Shown piece after piece: positions 34,364 to 44,625 of a stretch of DNA of 64,000 nucleotides (its first letter is position 1; each line of letters starts with the position of its first letter). The stretch lies in assembly GCA_007922195.1 (NCBI GenBank), contig ML681992.1, positions 1,716,613 to 1,780,612 of the forward strand, written 5' to 3'. The DNA is from Podocnemis expansa (lineage: Eukaryota > Chordata > Testudines > Podocnemididae). The notes beneath the pieces are model-generated. The model had not been told where the DNA came from. It saw nothing but the letters and a program-made list of their open reading frames with translations, and did no database searches. The position numbers and the translations under genes were made by a program.

Positions 34364-35914
34364 GGGCTATGTCTTCACTACCACTCCCTTAGGTCCAGAA
34401 GCCGTGACATCTGGGCCTGCTGTGCCCTTTGGTGGGCTTCTTCGGCCTTGAAGATGCGGTCTTGCCAGGCCTGGAGGTTTTCTTATGCTTGCCAGGCCAT
34501 CTGGAGATGTTCTTGCAGGATCTCATCCCTGCTGCAACGTGCCCTCCGCCATCTTCGTTGGAGTGATGGGGCTGGTGTGTGGGTCACAGCATCTGAATGG
34601 AAGGAGACAGACCATGGGTTCTGCCTATCAGGTGGAGTGGAGTGTTGTCAGCATCAGCCACAGATCCATTCCCAATACACTGCCTGTCCCTCACCCCGCC
34701 CTGGGGGACTGCCAGCCCCTGCTGATTCCTCCGTGACGCTGTGAAACACAGGGTAGGTGCTGTCCCATCACTGACAAGAAGTGGGCAGCCCTGCCTTGGG
34801 GTCATTCTAGATGACTCCTGGCAAAAGTGCCATGAGCATGCTGGACAACTGTGCCTCTCTCGGAGATGGGCACAGCATCTTCTGCAATGACAGCATGCTG
34901 GCCAGCTTGGGGACAACCCCCCCAATGCCTGACCCCACAACTCCATGGGAAGCCCTCTCTCCCCCATCCCAGGATGATGCCTATCCAATGTCCCAGCTGC
35001 CAGCCCCACTCCTGTCCCACCTGCCAGCCCCACCCTTCCCACCACTGCCCTCTCCAGTGCCACCAGCAGGTGTGCCTTGAGATGTACGAGGAGCAGGCTC
35101 CTGTGGAGGTGGGGCAGTCTCCTCCCTAGAATCTGGAGCAGCTCCCAGCCCGCTGCTGCTGCTCCTCGTGCTGAAGGATGACATCCTCCTCCATGGACTC
35201 CTCCTCTGGGGCATCATGCTGAAAGGGGGGGGTCAGAGGAGTCCGTTCTTTGGTCTGGCCCTGCATCCAGCTCCCACCCCAGGAAGGCGTCCAGCTTATC
35301 ATAAGATGGATAGGTGGCTGCAGCACTGCATTGGCATCGTCTGGCCTCTCGCACCTTGTAATAAGTCTCCCTGAGGTCTTTGACTTTTACATGCACCTGC
35401 TGCATGTCCCTGCTGTGGCCTTTCTCTGATAGGCCATGTGCTATGGCCACATAAATATCTTTGCTTCTTTGGCTGCCCTGCAGCCTGGTGTGCATGGCCT
35501 CTTTCCCCCACAGTGCCAGGAGGTCCAAAATTTCCTGGGCTGACCAGAAAGGAGCATGCCTCTGAGCTCTGGGCTCTGCCATCCCTGCAGCACTCCAGAA
35601 GGTCAGCCTGGCTCTGGCTAGCAACCACGAAGTGCTGGGCTTCTGCCTGTCCCATCCATGGGATTGGCCAGGCTGGTCTTCCTTGTTGCCAGGCAGATTT
35701 CTTGCTGCCTGGAGACACATTAAGTCGACTTAAGGCAAGTCCCCATCTACACTGCATAAAGTCGACTTAATAAAGTCGAATTAAGAATAAAGTCATCTTT
35801 ATAAGTGGAAGTTATAAAGTCAACTTTACTGGATGCTAATGTCAACCTTATCATCCTGCAGTGTAGACAGGACTTTGTTTAAGTTGATTTAAACTTGCAG
35901 TATAGACATACTCC
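34364..35914 (-). mobile_element. Harbinger-type element with Myb/SANT gene
   Basis: The left end GGGCTATGTCTTCACTAC and the right end TAGACATACTCC are imperfect terminal inverted repeats of the shared type. The right subterminal region (35735-35890) is dense in the self-complementary word AAGTCGACTTAA and its variants. The interior encodes a decayed Myb/SANT DNA-binding protein on the minus strand. No nuclease gene is present, so this is an internally reduced copy. A second terminus-like block (GCAGTGTAGACAGAC, about 36005-36019) suggests another remnant next to it. Confidence 0.65.
34378..35582 (-). pseudogene. Myb/SANT-like DNA-binding protein (Harbinger accessory type)
   Basis: The frame from about 35582 begins MAEPRAQRHAPFWSAQEILD. 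It matches the trihelical Myb/SANT-like domain: W-S-x-x-E near the start, LLALWG, and VKVKDLRETYYKVREA near residue 70-85. Similar genes accompany Harbinger nucleases, where the Myb partner binds the element's subterminal DNA and carries the nuclease into the nucleus. After about 120 residues the frame shifts. A low-complexity Glu/Pro/Ser-rich middle follows in other frames. The C-terminal block, rich in Q, E and A (EILQEHLQMAWQA and RIFKAEEAHQRAQQAQMSRL), is a likely coiled coil. Its stop (34378-34380) falls inside the element's terminal repeat. Frameshifts and an in-frame stop make it a pseudogene. Confidence 0.72.
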
Positions 35915-36221
35915 TGGAGTTAGAAATGAGTATAGACTTTTAAGCTTTAGGTTAAAAAACCCAGCATCCACTAACTTGAGTTCTACTAACCCAGGATTTA
36001 CACTGCAGTGTAGACAGACTAGTTTTCATTACTGGGGCATTTTTTTTTCTATATTGTACTTCATACTTTCTCTACAATTTTAACAGTTGATTGTGAAATT
36101 AAATAATATTTTGCACAATGTGTCTGCAGGGAACATGTATCAGATATTTTTGTCCCATGGGTCTGAGAAGAGAGGAAAGTCACTGTGGCAAGAGATCTCA
36201 CAAACTAAGGACTATCCCCAT

Positions 36222-36280
36222 GGAAGAAGGATGGTCCAGTGGTGAAAGTGCTGAACTAAGACTAAAACATCTCATACTCC
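36222..36280 (+). mobile_element. tRNA-derived SINE head fragment
   Basis: GGATGGTCCAGTGGTGAAAG and TGCTGAACTAAGACTAAAAC resemble the 5' tRNA-like half of the SINE (A-box region). It is truncated at 36280 by the antisense Penelope tail. Confidence 0.5.
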
Positions 36281-36839
36281 AGAGGGATAACCATGTTAGT
36301 CTATTTCAGCAAAATAAACAAGGAGTCCTCTTGAACTTTCATAGACTCACAAACTTATTTATTGCGTAAGCTTTCATTGGTGCAATACACTTCATCAGAT
36401 GTATGAAATGTAAAATGTAGTATAACAATAAATAAATCCATATAGAGAAAGGTGGATCATAAGGTCAATTCAAACAGTTCTAGAGGAATACACTGCTAGC
36501 CTATCCCTGTAAAGTAAACAAGATTTTTTAGTACAAACAGTGTGGAAGATGGAAAGAAAGAGCTCAGAAGGTTAATAGAAGGGAAGTCACCTTTCGTAAT
36601 GACTTAGCCATTCAAGAGTTCTGTTTCAAACCCATTATGGAGATATCTAGTTCTCATATGAATTCCAATTCTGCAGTTTCACATTCTTATCTGTTTTTAA
36701 AGTTTTATTGCTGAAATACTATAACTAGAATGATTTTTACAGAATGTCTGTGTAACTTGAAATTTTCCCCTATGGTGTTTTGTTTGTTTGTTTTTGCTTT
36801 TTTTTTTTTTCCCTTTATGTTACCATTCTTGATGTCTAA

Positions 36840-37803
36840 TTTATGCCCATTTATTCTTTCCAACAGAGACAGTCCAGTTTGGCCAGTGTATACTATTCAT
36901 ACATGAGCAGCTGAATAAGCCCTTGATGAATTGGCTAACTTGGTTAGGTCCCATGATGGAGTCATTTGAGTAAATATGTGGGCAGAATTGGCAATGAGAA
37001 CTGCTGCCGGGAAGTATCTGGCTTAGTGTTCCTGTTGTACTGTGGTGTGCAGTTGCTGGTCAGCCTTTCCTTAAGGTTGGGAGACTGTCTTTAAGCCAGG
37101 AGTGGCCTACATCTCAAGTCTGGAGAGAGTGAGGAATTGTCTTGTTGATAGATATATTGTCCTGTAGGTAGGCTGTAGATCCTTGATGATGTGCTGGAGA
37201 GGTTTGACTTGGAGGTGTAGGTGATAACCAGCAGCATTCTGCTGTTTTTCTTGTTGGGCTTCTCCTGTAATAGACTTCTGGGTACTCATCTGACACTGTC
37301 AATCTTTTTTTTTGTTTTTTTTTTTGTTTTGTTTTACTTCCCTGGGTGGGTACAGTAGTTCTTTAGAATGTTTGACAGAGATCATGAAGGTGTTTGTCTC
37401 TGTCTGAGGACTCAGAGTAAAAAGAGATTGTATTTTAGGACTTCTTTGCAGATAATGGATCATGTGGTGCGTCCCAGATGAAAGCTAGAGGGCTGTAGGT
37501 AGATATTGTCAGTAGGTTTCTCGTACAGGTTGGTGTTTATATGGCCATCACTTATTTGTACTGTAGTGTCCATAAAGTGGATTGGTTCCGGGCCGAGTTA
37601 GATTGTGAAACAGAAATGGTTGAAATTTAAATAGAACTTCTCAAAGTCTCCTTTCCATGGATCCAGATGATAAAGGTGCTATCAATGGATTGTACATAGA
37701 GATGTGGCATTTGGGGACAAGAGCAGAGGAAACATTGTTCTAAGTCAGCCATAAAGATATTTGCATATTATGTGTCCATGCAGGTACCCAAAGCAGTGCC
37801 AAT
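36840..37803 (-). pseudogene. Penelope-like RT core and endonuclease remnant
   Basis: Reading the minus strand, HLYVQSIDSTFIIWIHGKE lies at about 37695-37639. This is the palm motif C region, where the family usually has Y-x-D-D, so the second catalytic aspartate is replaced by serine here. The thumb and linker follow toward 37107 as short frames with stops. The nuclease region (about 36900-36840) retains only blocks such as CTGGCCAAACTGGACTGTCT. A poly(T)/TTTTG-rich insertion at 37309-37335 breaks the frame. Confidence 0.75.
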
Positions 37804-38160
37804 GGCTACATCTACGCTATGGAGCTCAGGTAAGTTGACTTAATAAGGTCAACTTAAGGTCAACCTTCTTAGGTCGACTTAGTGAGGCCCCATTTGTTTA
37901 AGTTGACTTTATAAAGTTGACCTAAGCCAGGGGACCCATTTAAAGTTGACTAAAGTAGAGTTTAAACGGGTCCCCTCGCTTAAGTCGACTTAATAAAGTC
38001 CACTTAAATGACTCTAAGGCACTAAGTCGACTTTATTAAGTTGACTTTAATGGGCAGGAGTTTTTAAGTTGACTTAAATAAGTGCTTAAGTAGTCTTAAT
38101 GAACGCCAAATGTGGCCAGGAAGTTGCTTAAGTTGACTTAAGCCTCCAGCAGACATAACC
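37804..38160. mobile_element. Harbinger-like MITE, TTAAGTCGACTTAA family
   Basis: The left end is GGCTACATCTACGC and the right end is GCAGACATAACC. Flanks are C-AAT-G and C-ACT-G, a 3-bp duplication with one difference. The interior holds more than ten copies of AAGTTGACTT or AAGTCGACTT in both orientations. It interrupts a Penelope RT region, which reads through when the MITE is removed (GTGCC ... GACTTGAAGG). Confidence 0.75.
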
Positions 38161-38514
38161 ACTGACTTGAAGGTATACGTTATCTCTAAAGTTTAAATGG
38201 TTGTAGGTGAGTACAAAGTCACAAAGGTCAGCCACTGGTGTACTGTGACATCATCTGTGATAGAGTTCATGATGACTTGTGGTCCGTCTTTGTGTGGGAT
38301 GCGATGTATGGACACATATCCATAGTTACCTGAATGATGTTTTCTGGAAGATCACCAATGGACTGAATTTTTCTCAGGAAGTCAGTATGTCTCAAACATA
38401 TGTAAGAGTGCTAGTAGCGTAGGACCTGAGATGAGAGTCCACATAGCTGGAGAAGCCAGTTGTAAGAGTCCAGTTGTTATACCAAAAAGGGCACCCAGGA
38501 GAGCACCCCCTAAT
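38161..38514 (-). pseudogene. Penelope-like RT middle segment
   Basis: The minus strand contains TGACTTCCTGAGAAAAATTC, ATTGGTGATCTTCCAGAAAA and CACAAAGACGGACCACAAGT in the order expected for the RT fingers and palm entry. The peptide pieces DFLRKIQSIGDLPENII and VTMDMC are visible, the latter near the motif-A aspartate. Stops and frameshifts are present. Confidence 0.7.
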
Positions 38515-39190
38515 AAAAAGAAAAGACTAGTAGGATCTTATTCAGGGGGACAAGGCAATATGCCACATTTATTGTAAATAAGTAAGAACAGCAAAAGGCA
38601 GTCACGCACACACACACACAAACACAAAGTTCTGCAACCTGGTATGATATAATTACCAGTCCTTTCATGTGTTGCTTGAGCCAACCTAGTGGCCAGCTAG
38701 GCTGGGCACAAGGAGGGAGCCAGGCCTCTGTCGGTCATGATCCGATGCTCCAAGATGACAGTTGCAGAATGAGACCCCAAAGTTTTCATGCTCTCACCCA
38801 TCTTTTATACTTGCAGGCCTTCATGTAAGTCTATGGGATTTGCTGTGTCATGTAGCCTCAGGGTTCCTGGGAGATCATTAGTCACCAGTCACTTGCAGAC
38901 TTGATTGCATTTTGTTCTTTTCTTTCTGGGGTGGCTCCTTCTGTTTGCTTTAATGAGATGTCTGCATTGTTCAGCCAGTTAGATGGTACTTGTGCTTCAT
39001 CAGGACAGCTGGCAGTTGAGACTGGCTCTTTCACACACACGCCCTTCATTCACACACCTTGTTCACACATTTAAAAGAACATATACAGCATATGCCTAAA
39101 CCAGATTTCATCAAGTATCCAAAATGAAGTACATTGTTTAAGCAGGAGTTCCAAACTGACAATATGGAGTCTTGCTGGACATTGATCACA
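38515..39190 (-). mobile_element. Putative solo LTR, antisense, copy 2
   Basis: It is homologous to 23454-24180. On the minus strand it has AAGTATAAAAGATGGGTGAG (TATA-like; rc of about 38797-38816) and AATAAATGTGGCATATTGCC (polyadenylation signal; rc of about 38551-38570). A CA run lies at the same relative place in both copies. It interrupts the Penelope RT, which shows that it is an insertion and fixes its order of arrival. Confidence 0.65.
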
Positions 39191-39689
39191 ATGTCCTTTA
39201 CACAGGGTTACAGTTATGTCTGTGCTCCACACACTACCTGAGATGGTGGGCTGCCCTCGATTTCCAGACTTATGGATCTTGGGTAGCAGTTAGAATACCC
39301 CTTGTTCGAGGATCTAGTGGGTGTGGCTACACTTACAGCTGAATTCAAATTGGTTGTCATCAGTTCAAATTAAATTAAGTGCATAGACATGGCCGCTTTC
39401 ATCAATTCGAACTGAGGACCTCCTCAGTTTGAATTGATGAAAGCTGACTTTAAATTCATCAAACCTTTTTTGACATCAAAGTCAGGGTCAATTCAAACCC
39501 AGGAGTTTAAATTGACCCAATGTGGCCATGTCAATTTGAACTCAGTGAGTTCAGATTGACAAGACTTGACCTTCTTACCAGGGTGCCATGCACCCTGGGA
39601 GGAAGACCAGCCCTTTGGCACCTGGGGCCAGAAGCCCCAAAGGTGCCTTCACCCCTGCAGACAGATTTGGCTGGGGGGGGGGAATGGAG

Positions 39690-40120
39690 TTCCTGTCCCC
39701 TGGCTGAGGACAGGGACCACTAACAGCCGCATATAGGGGAAAAGCATCCCCACTTGCAGCTTGCGTGGGGAGCATGGGGGAGAAGCAACCCCCCCCATGT
39801 GGCTTCTGACCCGCAGCTGCGCAAGGGGAAAGGCAAGTGGCTCCTGTGTGGCTGACTACGGGGAGGCTTGCTTCTCCCCCATGCCTCTTCTCCCCTTCTC
39901 CCCATGTGCAGTTTGTGCAGGGCATGCAGGAGAGAAGCAAACCCCCACATGGCTTCTGCCCTGCAGCCGTGTGCGGGGGAAAAGCATCCCCTTGCATGGC
40001 AGGTGCCAGGCTGGTGGCGTGGGGGCTTGCTACTTCCCTGTGCGGCTTCTGCCCCGCAGTGGCAAGCAGGGGAAAGCATCCCCATGCAGCTTCTGTGGGG
40101 CTGGCCGCTCACAGACAAGG
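39690..40120. repeat. GC-rich tandem array, longer unit
   Basis: Repeated blocks GGCTTCTG(A/C)CC(C)GCAG and GGGGAAAAGCATCCCC recur at irregular spacing of roughly 90-130 bp (for example 39733, 39801, 39951, 39977, 40047, 40071). It lies inside the 39319-40826 element. Confidence 0.6.
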
Positions 40121-40149
40121 AACCCTGGCAGGCAGCTTCTGCCAGGCTC

Positions 40150-40490
40150 ATCAAAAGCCGCCCACTGGGTCCCTTGCCCGCGGGCAGCTAGCTGGGCAGA
40201 ATCTGCCTGCCAGGGTCTGTTCCCAGAGAGTGTCAGCATGGGAAAAGTCACCCGCCGGGGTCCTTTGCCCGCAGGCGACCAGTGTGGGACAAGGCGCACC
40301 CCCCGGCGTCCGTTCCCAGTGGGCGGTCAGCCTGGGACAAGCTGCCCATGGGGTGTCTTGCCGGAGGGGGCCCAGTGTGTGACAAGCTGCCTGCCGGGGT
40401 CTGTTCCCGGTGGGTGGCCAGCATGCCAGATGCCGCCCACTGGGGTCTCTTCTCAGAGGGCAGCCAGCCCTGGGGAGAAGCCCCCCCACC
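40150..40490. repeat. GC-rich minisatellite, unit about 46 bp
   Basis: About six diverged copies of a unit holding GCCGGGGTC, TTCCCxG, GGGCGGCCAG and GGGACAAGCTGC. The spacing near a multiple of three in places gives repetitive open frames. It sits in the same MITE. Confidence 0.6.
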
Positions 40491-40826
40491 TTTGCAGGTG
40501 AAACTTCCCCTGCCAGGCTCTGGCACTCCAAACCTGGCACAGGGTAAAGCATCCCCTCCCCAGCTCTAGCCACACTATGGCTGGAACTGGGCAGGGGATG
40601 CTTTTCCCTGTGCCTGGCTCAGATTGCCAGAGGCCGGCAGGGGATTGGCTCTGGCAATGGCCATCTTAGGTGGCAATCTTGCCACACTTCCCATGATGCC
40701 CCCCACTCCAATTCAAATTGGCAGGTCCAGTCCATGTCAATTCAAAGTGACTGAATTCAAATTAAATTTGAATTGGTCAGTTCAAATTCAGTAATTCAAA
40801 TTCAAATGCTCAGTGTAGACATAGCC

Positions 40827-41060
40827 TAGTGATGTGTCAGTGTGGATTTGTTCTTGTGGTGCTTCAGGGAGTTTCCTGAGTAGATGGCATAGTTTCTTCT
40901 TCTTCTTCTTCTTCTTCTTCTTTAATTTTTCTTTCTTTTTCTTTTCTTCTTCAGTGGGATCAGAGAAAAGTGGCTTGTAGAATATGATATCAAAGAGCTG
41001 TCTATTAGTCTGTCATTTGTAATCCAACATTTCACGTTTGATATTCTGCTCTGTTACAGT
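40827..41060 (-). pseudogene. Penelope-like RT N-terminal segment
   Basis: On the minus strand INRQLFDIIFYKPLFSDPTE is readable (rc of about 41012-40953). It is the conserved QL-D-FYKPL-DPT block of this family, followed past a (TTC)n expansion by LLRKLPEAPQEQIHTDTS (about 40885-40832). This is the most 5' coding part of the element that I can identify. Confidence 0.75.
40894..40921 (+). repeat. (TTC)n microsatellite
   Basis: A run of TTC units within the Penelope-like RT segment, followed by degenerate TTTCTTTTTC. Confidence 0.85.
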
Positions 41061-42091
41061 ACTTATTATTGGTATTGGAAAAGTCATTAGATTCTCTGTA
41101 CCTCCATTACCCATTTATTTAATGGGGCTAACAGCACTTCTGTGTCTTATCAGAGTGTTGTGAGGCTGAATACATTAATGATTCCTAGCTGGTCTGATAT
41201 TGTAGAAAAGGGGGCCATATACGTACCTGAGATAGTTAGATATTCCCATAGCGATATCTAGATTTTTATTTCTTATATTCCTGCAGGAAAATCTCTTTAA
41301 AGTATGAGGTAGGCCAGATATTCTAAGGTATAATTTCTCCTCTGTTGTAAGGTCCCACTATGACTGTGAGAGCTGACAGAAGACTTCTCAATCTCTGTGT
41401 ATGTCTGTTACTTCTTATGAATAAACTTAAATTCACAGATGCAATATGAATGCAAATGTGAATCTCAGCATCCTTGTATAGGACCAGAAAACTGTCATAA
41501 CTGTGTCATTGTAAGACAAGTTTCAAAGACCAGGATTTTTGGAACAGCTGAGGTCTAACAGAAAGTCTGAATACCAATTTTACTCTTGACTATCTACCTA
41601 TCTATCTATCTATCTATCCTGAAGCCTGCAACTTCTAGATGAAGAATATATTGAGGGGAATACAAGGAAATAAATTCCATCCAGGAATGTTAGAGTGAAG
41701 TTGAGCAGGTTTTATTTAGTCTTTAAGTGCTACAGGACTCCTTTTAAGTTTATGGAGTCACAAGGACAAGGCCCAGCTTGAAACTCAAAGGAAATACTTT
41801 ATTTTTATGATCTATGAAGTGCAGGTCCACATTACTTCAGTTTACTTGAAACTTGATAAAGCTAATGTCACCTGTAGCTGCAAAGTTCAGTAAAAGGATT
41901 TCATTCACTCACTTTAATATCTGCATGATTTCTCTTTAATTCACAAGGAGTTTCAGGGAGACAGTGATGAATTGATGGATAGTGGCAACAACCAATGGAC
42001 TGCAACATTCTACCAAGCTCTTTCATAATACAGAAATTATGCACAGCTGACTGGTCCTGGTAAGAAGTGATTGTTACCAGGGATTTACTTA
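41061..42091. other. No gene; (TATC)n and a short Penelope tail piece
   Basis: AT-rich DNA with (TATC)n at 41591-41618. At 41705-41750 the words TTTAGTCTTTAAGTGCTACA and GGACTCCTTTT are the last part of a sense Penelope tail. Confidence 0.5.
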
Positions 42092-43384
42092 GGCTTTGTC
42101 TATGCTAGAAAGGTTTGTAATTTCATCAAAAAGGCATTGTAATTACACTGCTCATTCTCATCCAGACAGCACTCATTGTGCCACCAAAGCATGCCCATAT
42201 TTGTTCTCCAGTATCAGCAGTGACAGTAGTGCTCTGGAGTCAGTTACCCTATTGTGTAACTCACCACTTTTTGCTACTAGGCATTGTGGGAAGGAGAACA
42301 GGAGTGAAGTGTAGCACAGGTTCTGCCTCAAAGTTTCATGATGCATTGATATCTGGCAACTCCACACTGGTACTGCATGGTTGGTCATTTATGAGTTTGG
42401 AGTTGACAAGTTGAGCATTGCAGCTATGTTATCACAAGCATGCAGGGCCATCAATCTCATTCTGCTGCAAAGCACTGTGACTCTTGGCAGAGTGTATGAA
42501 ATAGTGGATGACTTCAGGGTGATGGGATTCTCTAACTGCAACAGGGCGACAGATGCCATACATATACCAATTTGGCCCAGAACTATCTCACAACAGAGTA
42601 CTACACTAGAAAGGAGTAGTTCTCAAGGGAACTATTGTCATTTGTGGATCATCATGGGCATTTCACTGACATCAAAGCAAGTTGGTCAGGAAAGGCGCAT
42701 GACACAAGTATCTTTAAGGAACACTGACCTGTACAGGCAGCTACAAGTAGGAACTTCCTTTCCAGACCAAAAATTCCCAATGCTGGATGTTGAGATGACT
42801 ATTGTGATCCTGGGAGTCCTAGACTGATCACTAATGCCATGGATTATGAAGTCTTATATAGGTAACCTGGTTAGTAACTAGGAATACATCAATTACAGAA
42901 TAAGCAGATGGCAAATGAGTATTCTATGTGTGTTTGGTATATTAAAAATGAGCTGGAGGGGCTCTTATAGCCAGATGAACCTAAATGAAGAGAATATTCC
43001 CATGGTTATAGATGCCTGATGTGTGCTCCATAATTCATGTGAAGCTGTAGGCAAGAAGTTTCCCCCTGGGTGGACCACAGAGGCATATTCCTTTGCATCA
43101 GCATATGAACAGCCATATGTTAAGGGTATTTGAGGTACACAATGTGGGGTGGGGGGGCAGGCAGATCAGAGAAGCATCAAGGAAGCATTTTGAGAATGAG
43201 AACCTAACAGGTGCCTTTGTGAACAACACTGTGCCATTGTACATCTGCTGTCCATTTGCAACATTAAAATAAAGAGCTCTTATTGTTCTCAGAGTTTACC
43301 TTTCACAACACCATACAGGGCTGAAAGGGAAAAAGCAGTGGGAGACAATGTTAACTATAACAGCTGGGTTTAAGTCCAGCTTTC
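42092..43384 (+). mobile_element. Harbinger transposon remnant with HARBI1-like nuclease
   Basis: The left end GGCTTTGTCTATGC is close to the shared terminus GGCTATGTCTACAC. The left flank is C-TTA-G, the same target form as the MITEs. A decayed HARBI1-like nuclease occupies 42390-43090, and AATAAA lies at 43268-43273 downstream. The right terminus is missing; antisense CR1 begins at 43385. Confidence 0.68.
42390..43090 (+). pseudogene. HARBI1-like DDE nuclease, decayed
   Basis: Harbinger nucleases cut and join element ends through a D-D-E site. In the first frame GFSNCNRATDAIHIPI (about 42527-42574) corresponds to the first catalytic aspartate block (usually DGTHI). The second aspartate block reads HDTSIFKE (about 42699-42722) in a shifted frame. 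LYRQLQVGTSFPDQKFPML (42732-42788) and EMTIVILG (42792-42815) follow in the first frame. Further on, codons for a VLHN-like block (around 43020-43045) and a W-T-x-E block (43070-43085) remain. At least two frameshifts and a stop at 42827 inactivate it. Confidence 0.78.
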
Positions 43385-44440
43385 ATTCTCATAGCTCATA
43401 GACTCATATACTCCATGGTCTGGTGGGACCAGTATGATCATCTAGTCTGACTGCCTGCAAAATGCAGGCCTCAAAACCTCATCAGCCCACTCCAGCAATA
43501 AGCCTCCAACCTATGAATGAGGTTTTATTTAAGGACTTTTCAGATACAGAGAATTCACCAGCAAGTGAGCCATGCTCCATGTTACAGAGGAAGACCAAAA
43601 AAAAGAGCTCTAACCAATCAGCCCTGGAGGAAAATTTCTTCCCAGCCCCAAATATTGTGATCAGTTGAACACTGAACATGTAGGCAAGTCTCAATAGCCA
43701 ATCATTCAAGAAATAATTCTCTGTAATAAGTCACAACCCATCCTATCTACCCTTTTTTTCTGAGGCCCCTTGCATAGGCACCACCTGTCAAAGATCCGTC
43801 AATTTCCAAGGTAGGTCATGCAATCATGCCATCCCCTCCATAAACTTATCAAGTTCAGTTTTGAAGGCAGTTATGTTTTTTTTACCCCCACAGTACCTCC
43901 TCCAATAGTTGGAAAACTGTGTCTAATTTCAAGCCTAAATTTCCTGATGGACAGTATGTATCCATTTTCTCTTGTGAACACATTGGTGTACTCAAATAAT
44001 TTCTCTCCCTCCCTGATATTTATCCATCTAATGTATTTATAGAGAGCAATCATGTCACCCACCCTTCAAACTTCTTTTGGTTAGGCAAAATAAACCAAGC
44101 TCCTTGAGTCTTCTCTCATAAGTCAAGTTTTTGATTCCACAGACCATCCTTGTAGTCCTTCTCTGCACCTGTTCCAATTTTAATTCATCTTTTTAAACAT
44201 GGGAGACCAGAACTGTATGCAATATTCCAGATGGGGTCTCATTAGTGCCTTATATAGTGCGCAAAGACCTTCCTGTCTCTACTTGAAATACCTCTTCTGA
44301 TGCATCCTGGGGCTGAATTAGCTCTTTTCATGGCTACATCACATTGGCAGCTCATTAGTCATCCTGTGATCAACCAGTCCTTCTCCTCCTCAGTCCCTTC
44401 CAACTGATGTGTCCTCAACTTATAGGAAAAAAAATCTAAT
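43385..44440 (-). mobile_element. CR1 LINE 3' copy, antisense
   Basis: It runs antisense from the 3' end. Landmarks are CATAGCTCATAGACTCAT, ATGATCATCTAGTCTGAC, GAGGAAAATTTCTTCCCAGC, TTCAAGCCTAAATTTCCTG, GAGAGCAATCATGTCACCC, CAAGCTCCTTGAGTCTTC, GGAGACCAGAACTGTATGC and CATCACATTGGCAGCTCATT. The coding half is the antisense of the RT C-terminal region. About 1 kb is colinear with only small gaps. Confidence 0.88.
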
Positions 44441-44625
44441 TGTTTGTCCCTAAATTCACAACCGTTGGCATATTTATCACTTGTAGTCAAAGAACAGTTA
44501 ATTGCCAGATTATCCTGTCCTGTCATACCATCCTCTCCATAAATTTATGCAATTCAGTTTTGAAACCAGCTAGATATTTCCCTCCACATAGTGGTGACAA
44601 CCATAATATAAATCGTTACCTTTGT
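44441..44625 (-). mobile_element. Second CR1 fragment, antisense
   Basis: TTGGCATATTTATCACTTGTAG, AATTGCCAGATTATCCTG and TACCATCCTCTCCATAAATT resemble CR1 sequence. The last block partly repeats 43829-43852 of the neighbouring copy. It is therefore a separate fragment or a local duplication rather than an extension. Confidence 0.65.

Larger units (their letters stand above)
39319..40826. mobile_element. Harbinger-like element, AATTCRAATT family with GC-rich core
   Basis: The left end GGGTGTGGCTACACTTACAG and the right end CAGTGTAGACATAGCC are terminal repeats. TAGT flanks both sides, and removing the element restores Penelope sequence (GAGGATCTAGTGATGTG). Outer zones (39340-39560 and 40710-40815) are dense in AATTCAAATT/AATTCGAA words. 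The 39580-40700 core is GC-rich with tandem arrays. The 246-codon and other overlapping frames in the core come from GC bias and repetition, not from a gene. Confidence 0.72.
36281..41060 (-). mobile_element. Long antisense Penelope-like element split by three insertions
   Basis: From right to left the pieces are 40827-41060, 39191-39318, 38161-38514 and 36281-37803. They run in the order N-terminal RT region, RT core, GIY-YIG region, 3' UTR and tail. The insertions between them are a 1.5-kb GC-rich MITE, a solo LTR and a GTCGAC-type MITE. Tail landmarks include AACAAGGAGTCCTCTTGAAC and ACTTCATCAGATG near 36325-36400. PLEs insert by endonuclease-primed reverse transcription and carry a telomerase-like RT plus a GIY-YIG nuclease. 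This copy has many stops and frameshifts. Confidence 0.85.

Noticed and set aside
39761..40501. 246-codon open frame, the longest in the window
   Set aside because: It lies in a GC-rich tandem repeat inside a MITE. Overlapping long frames exist on both strands and the peptide is low-complexity without a motif.
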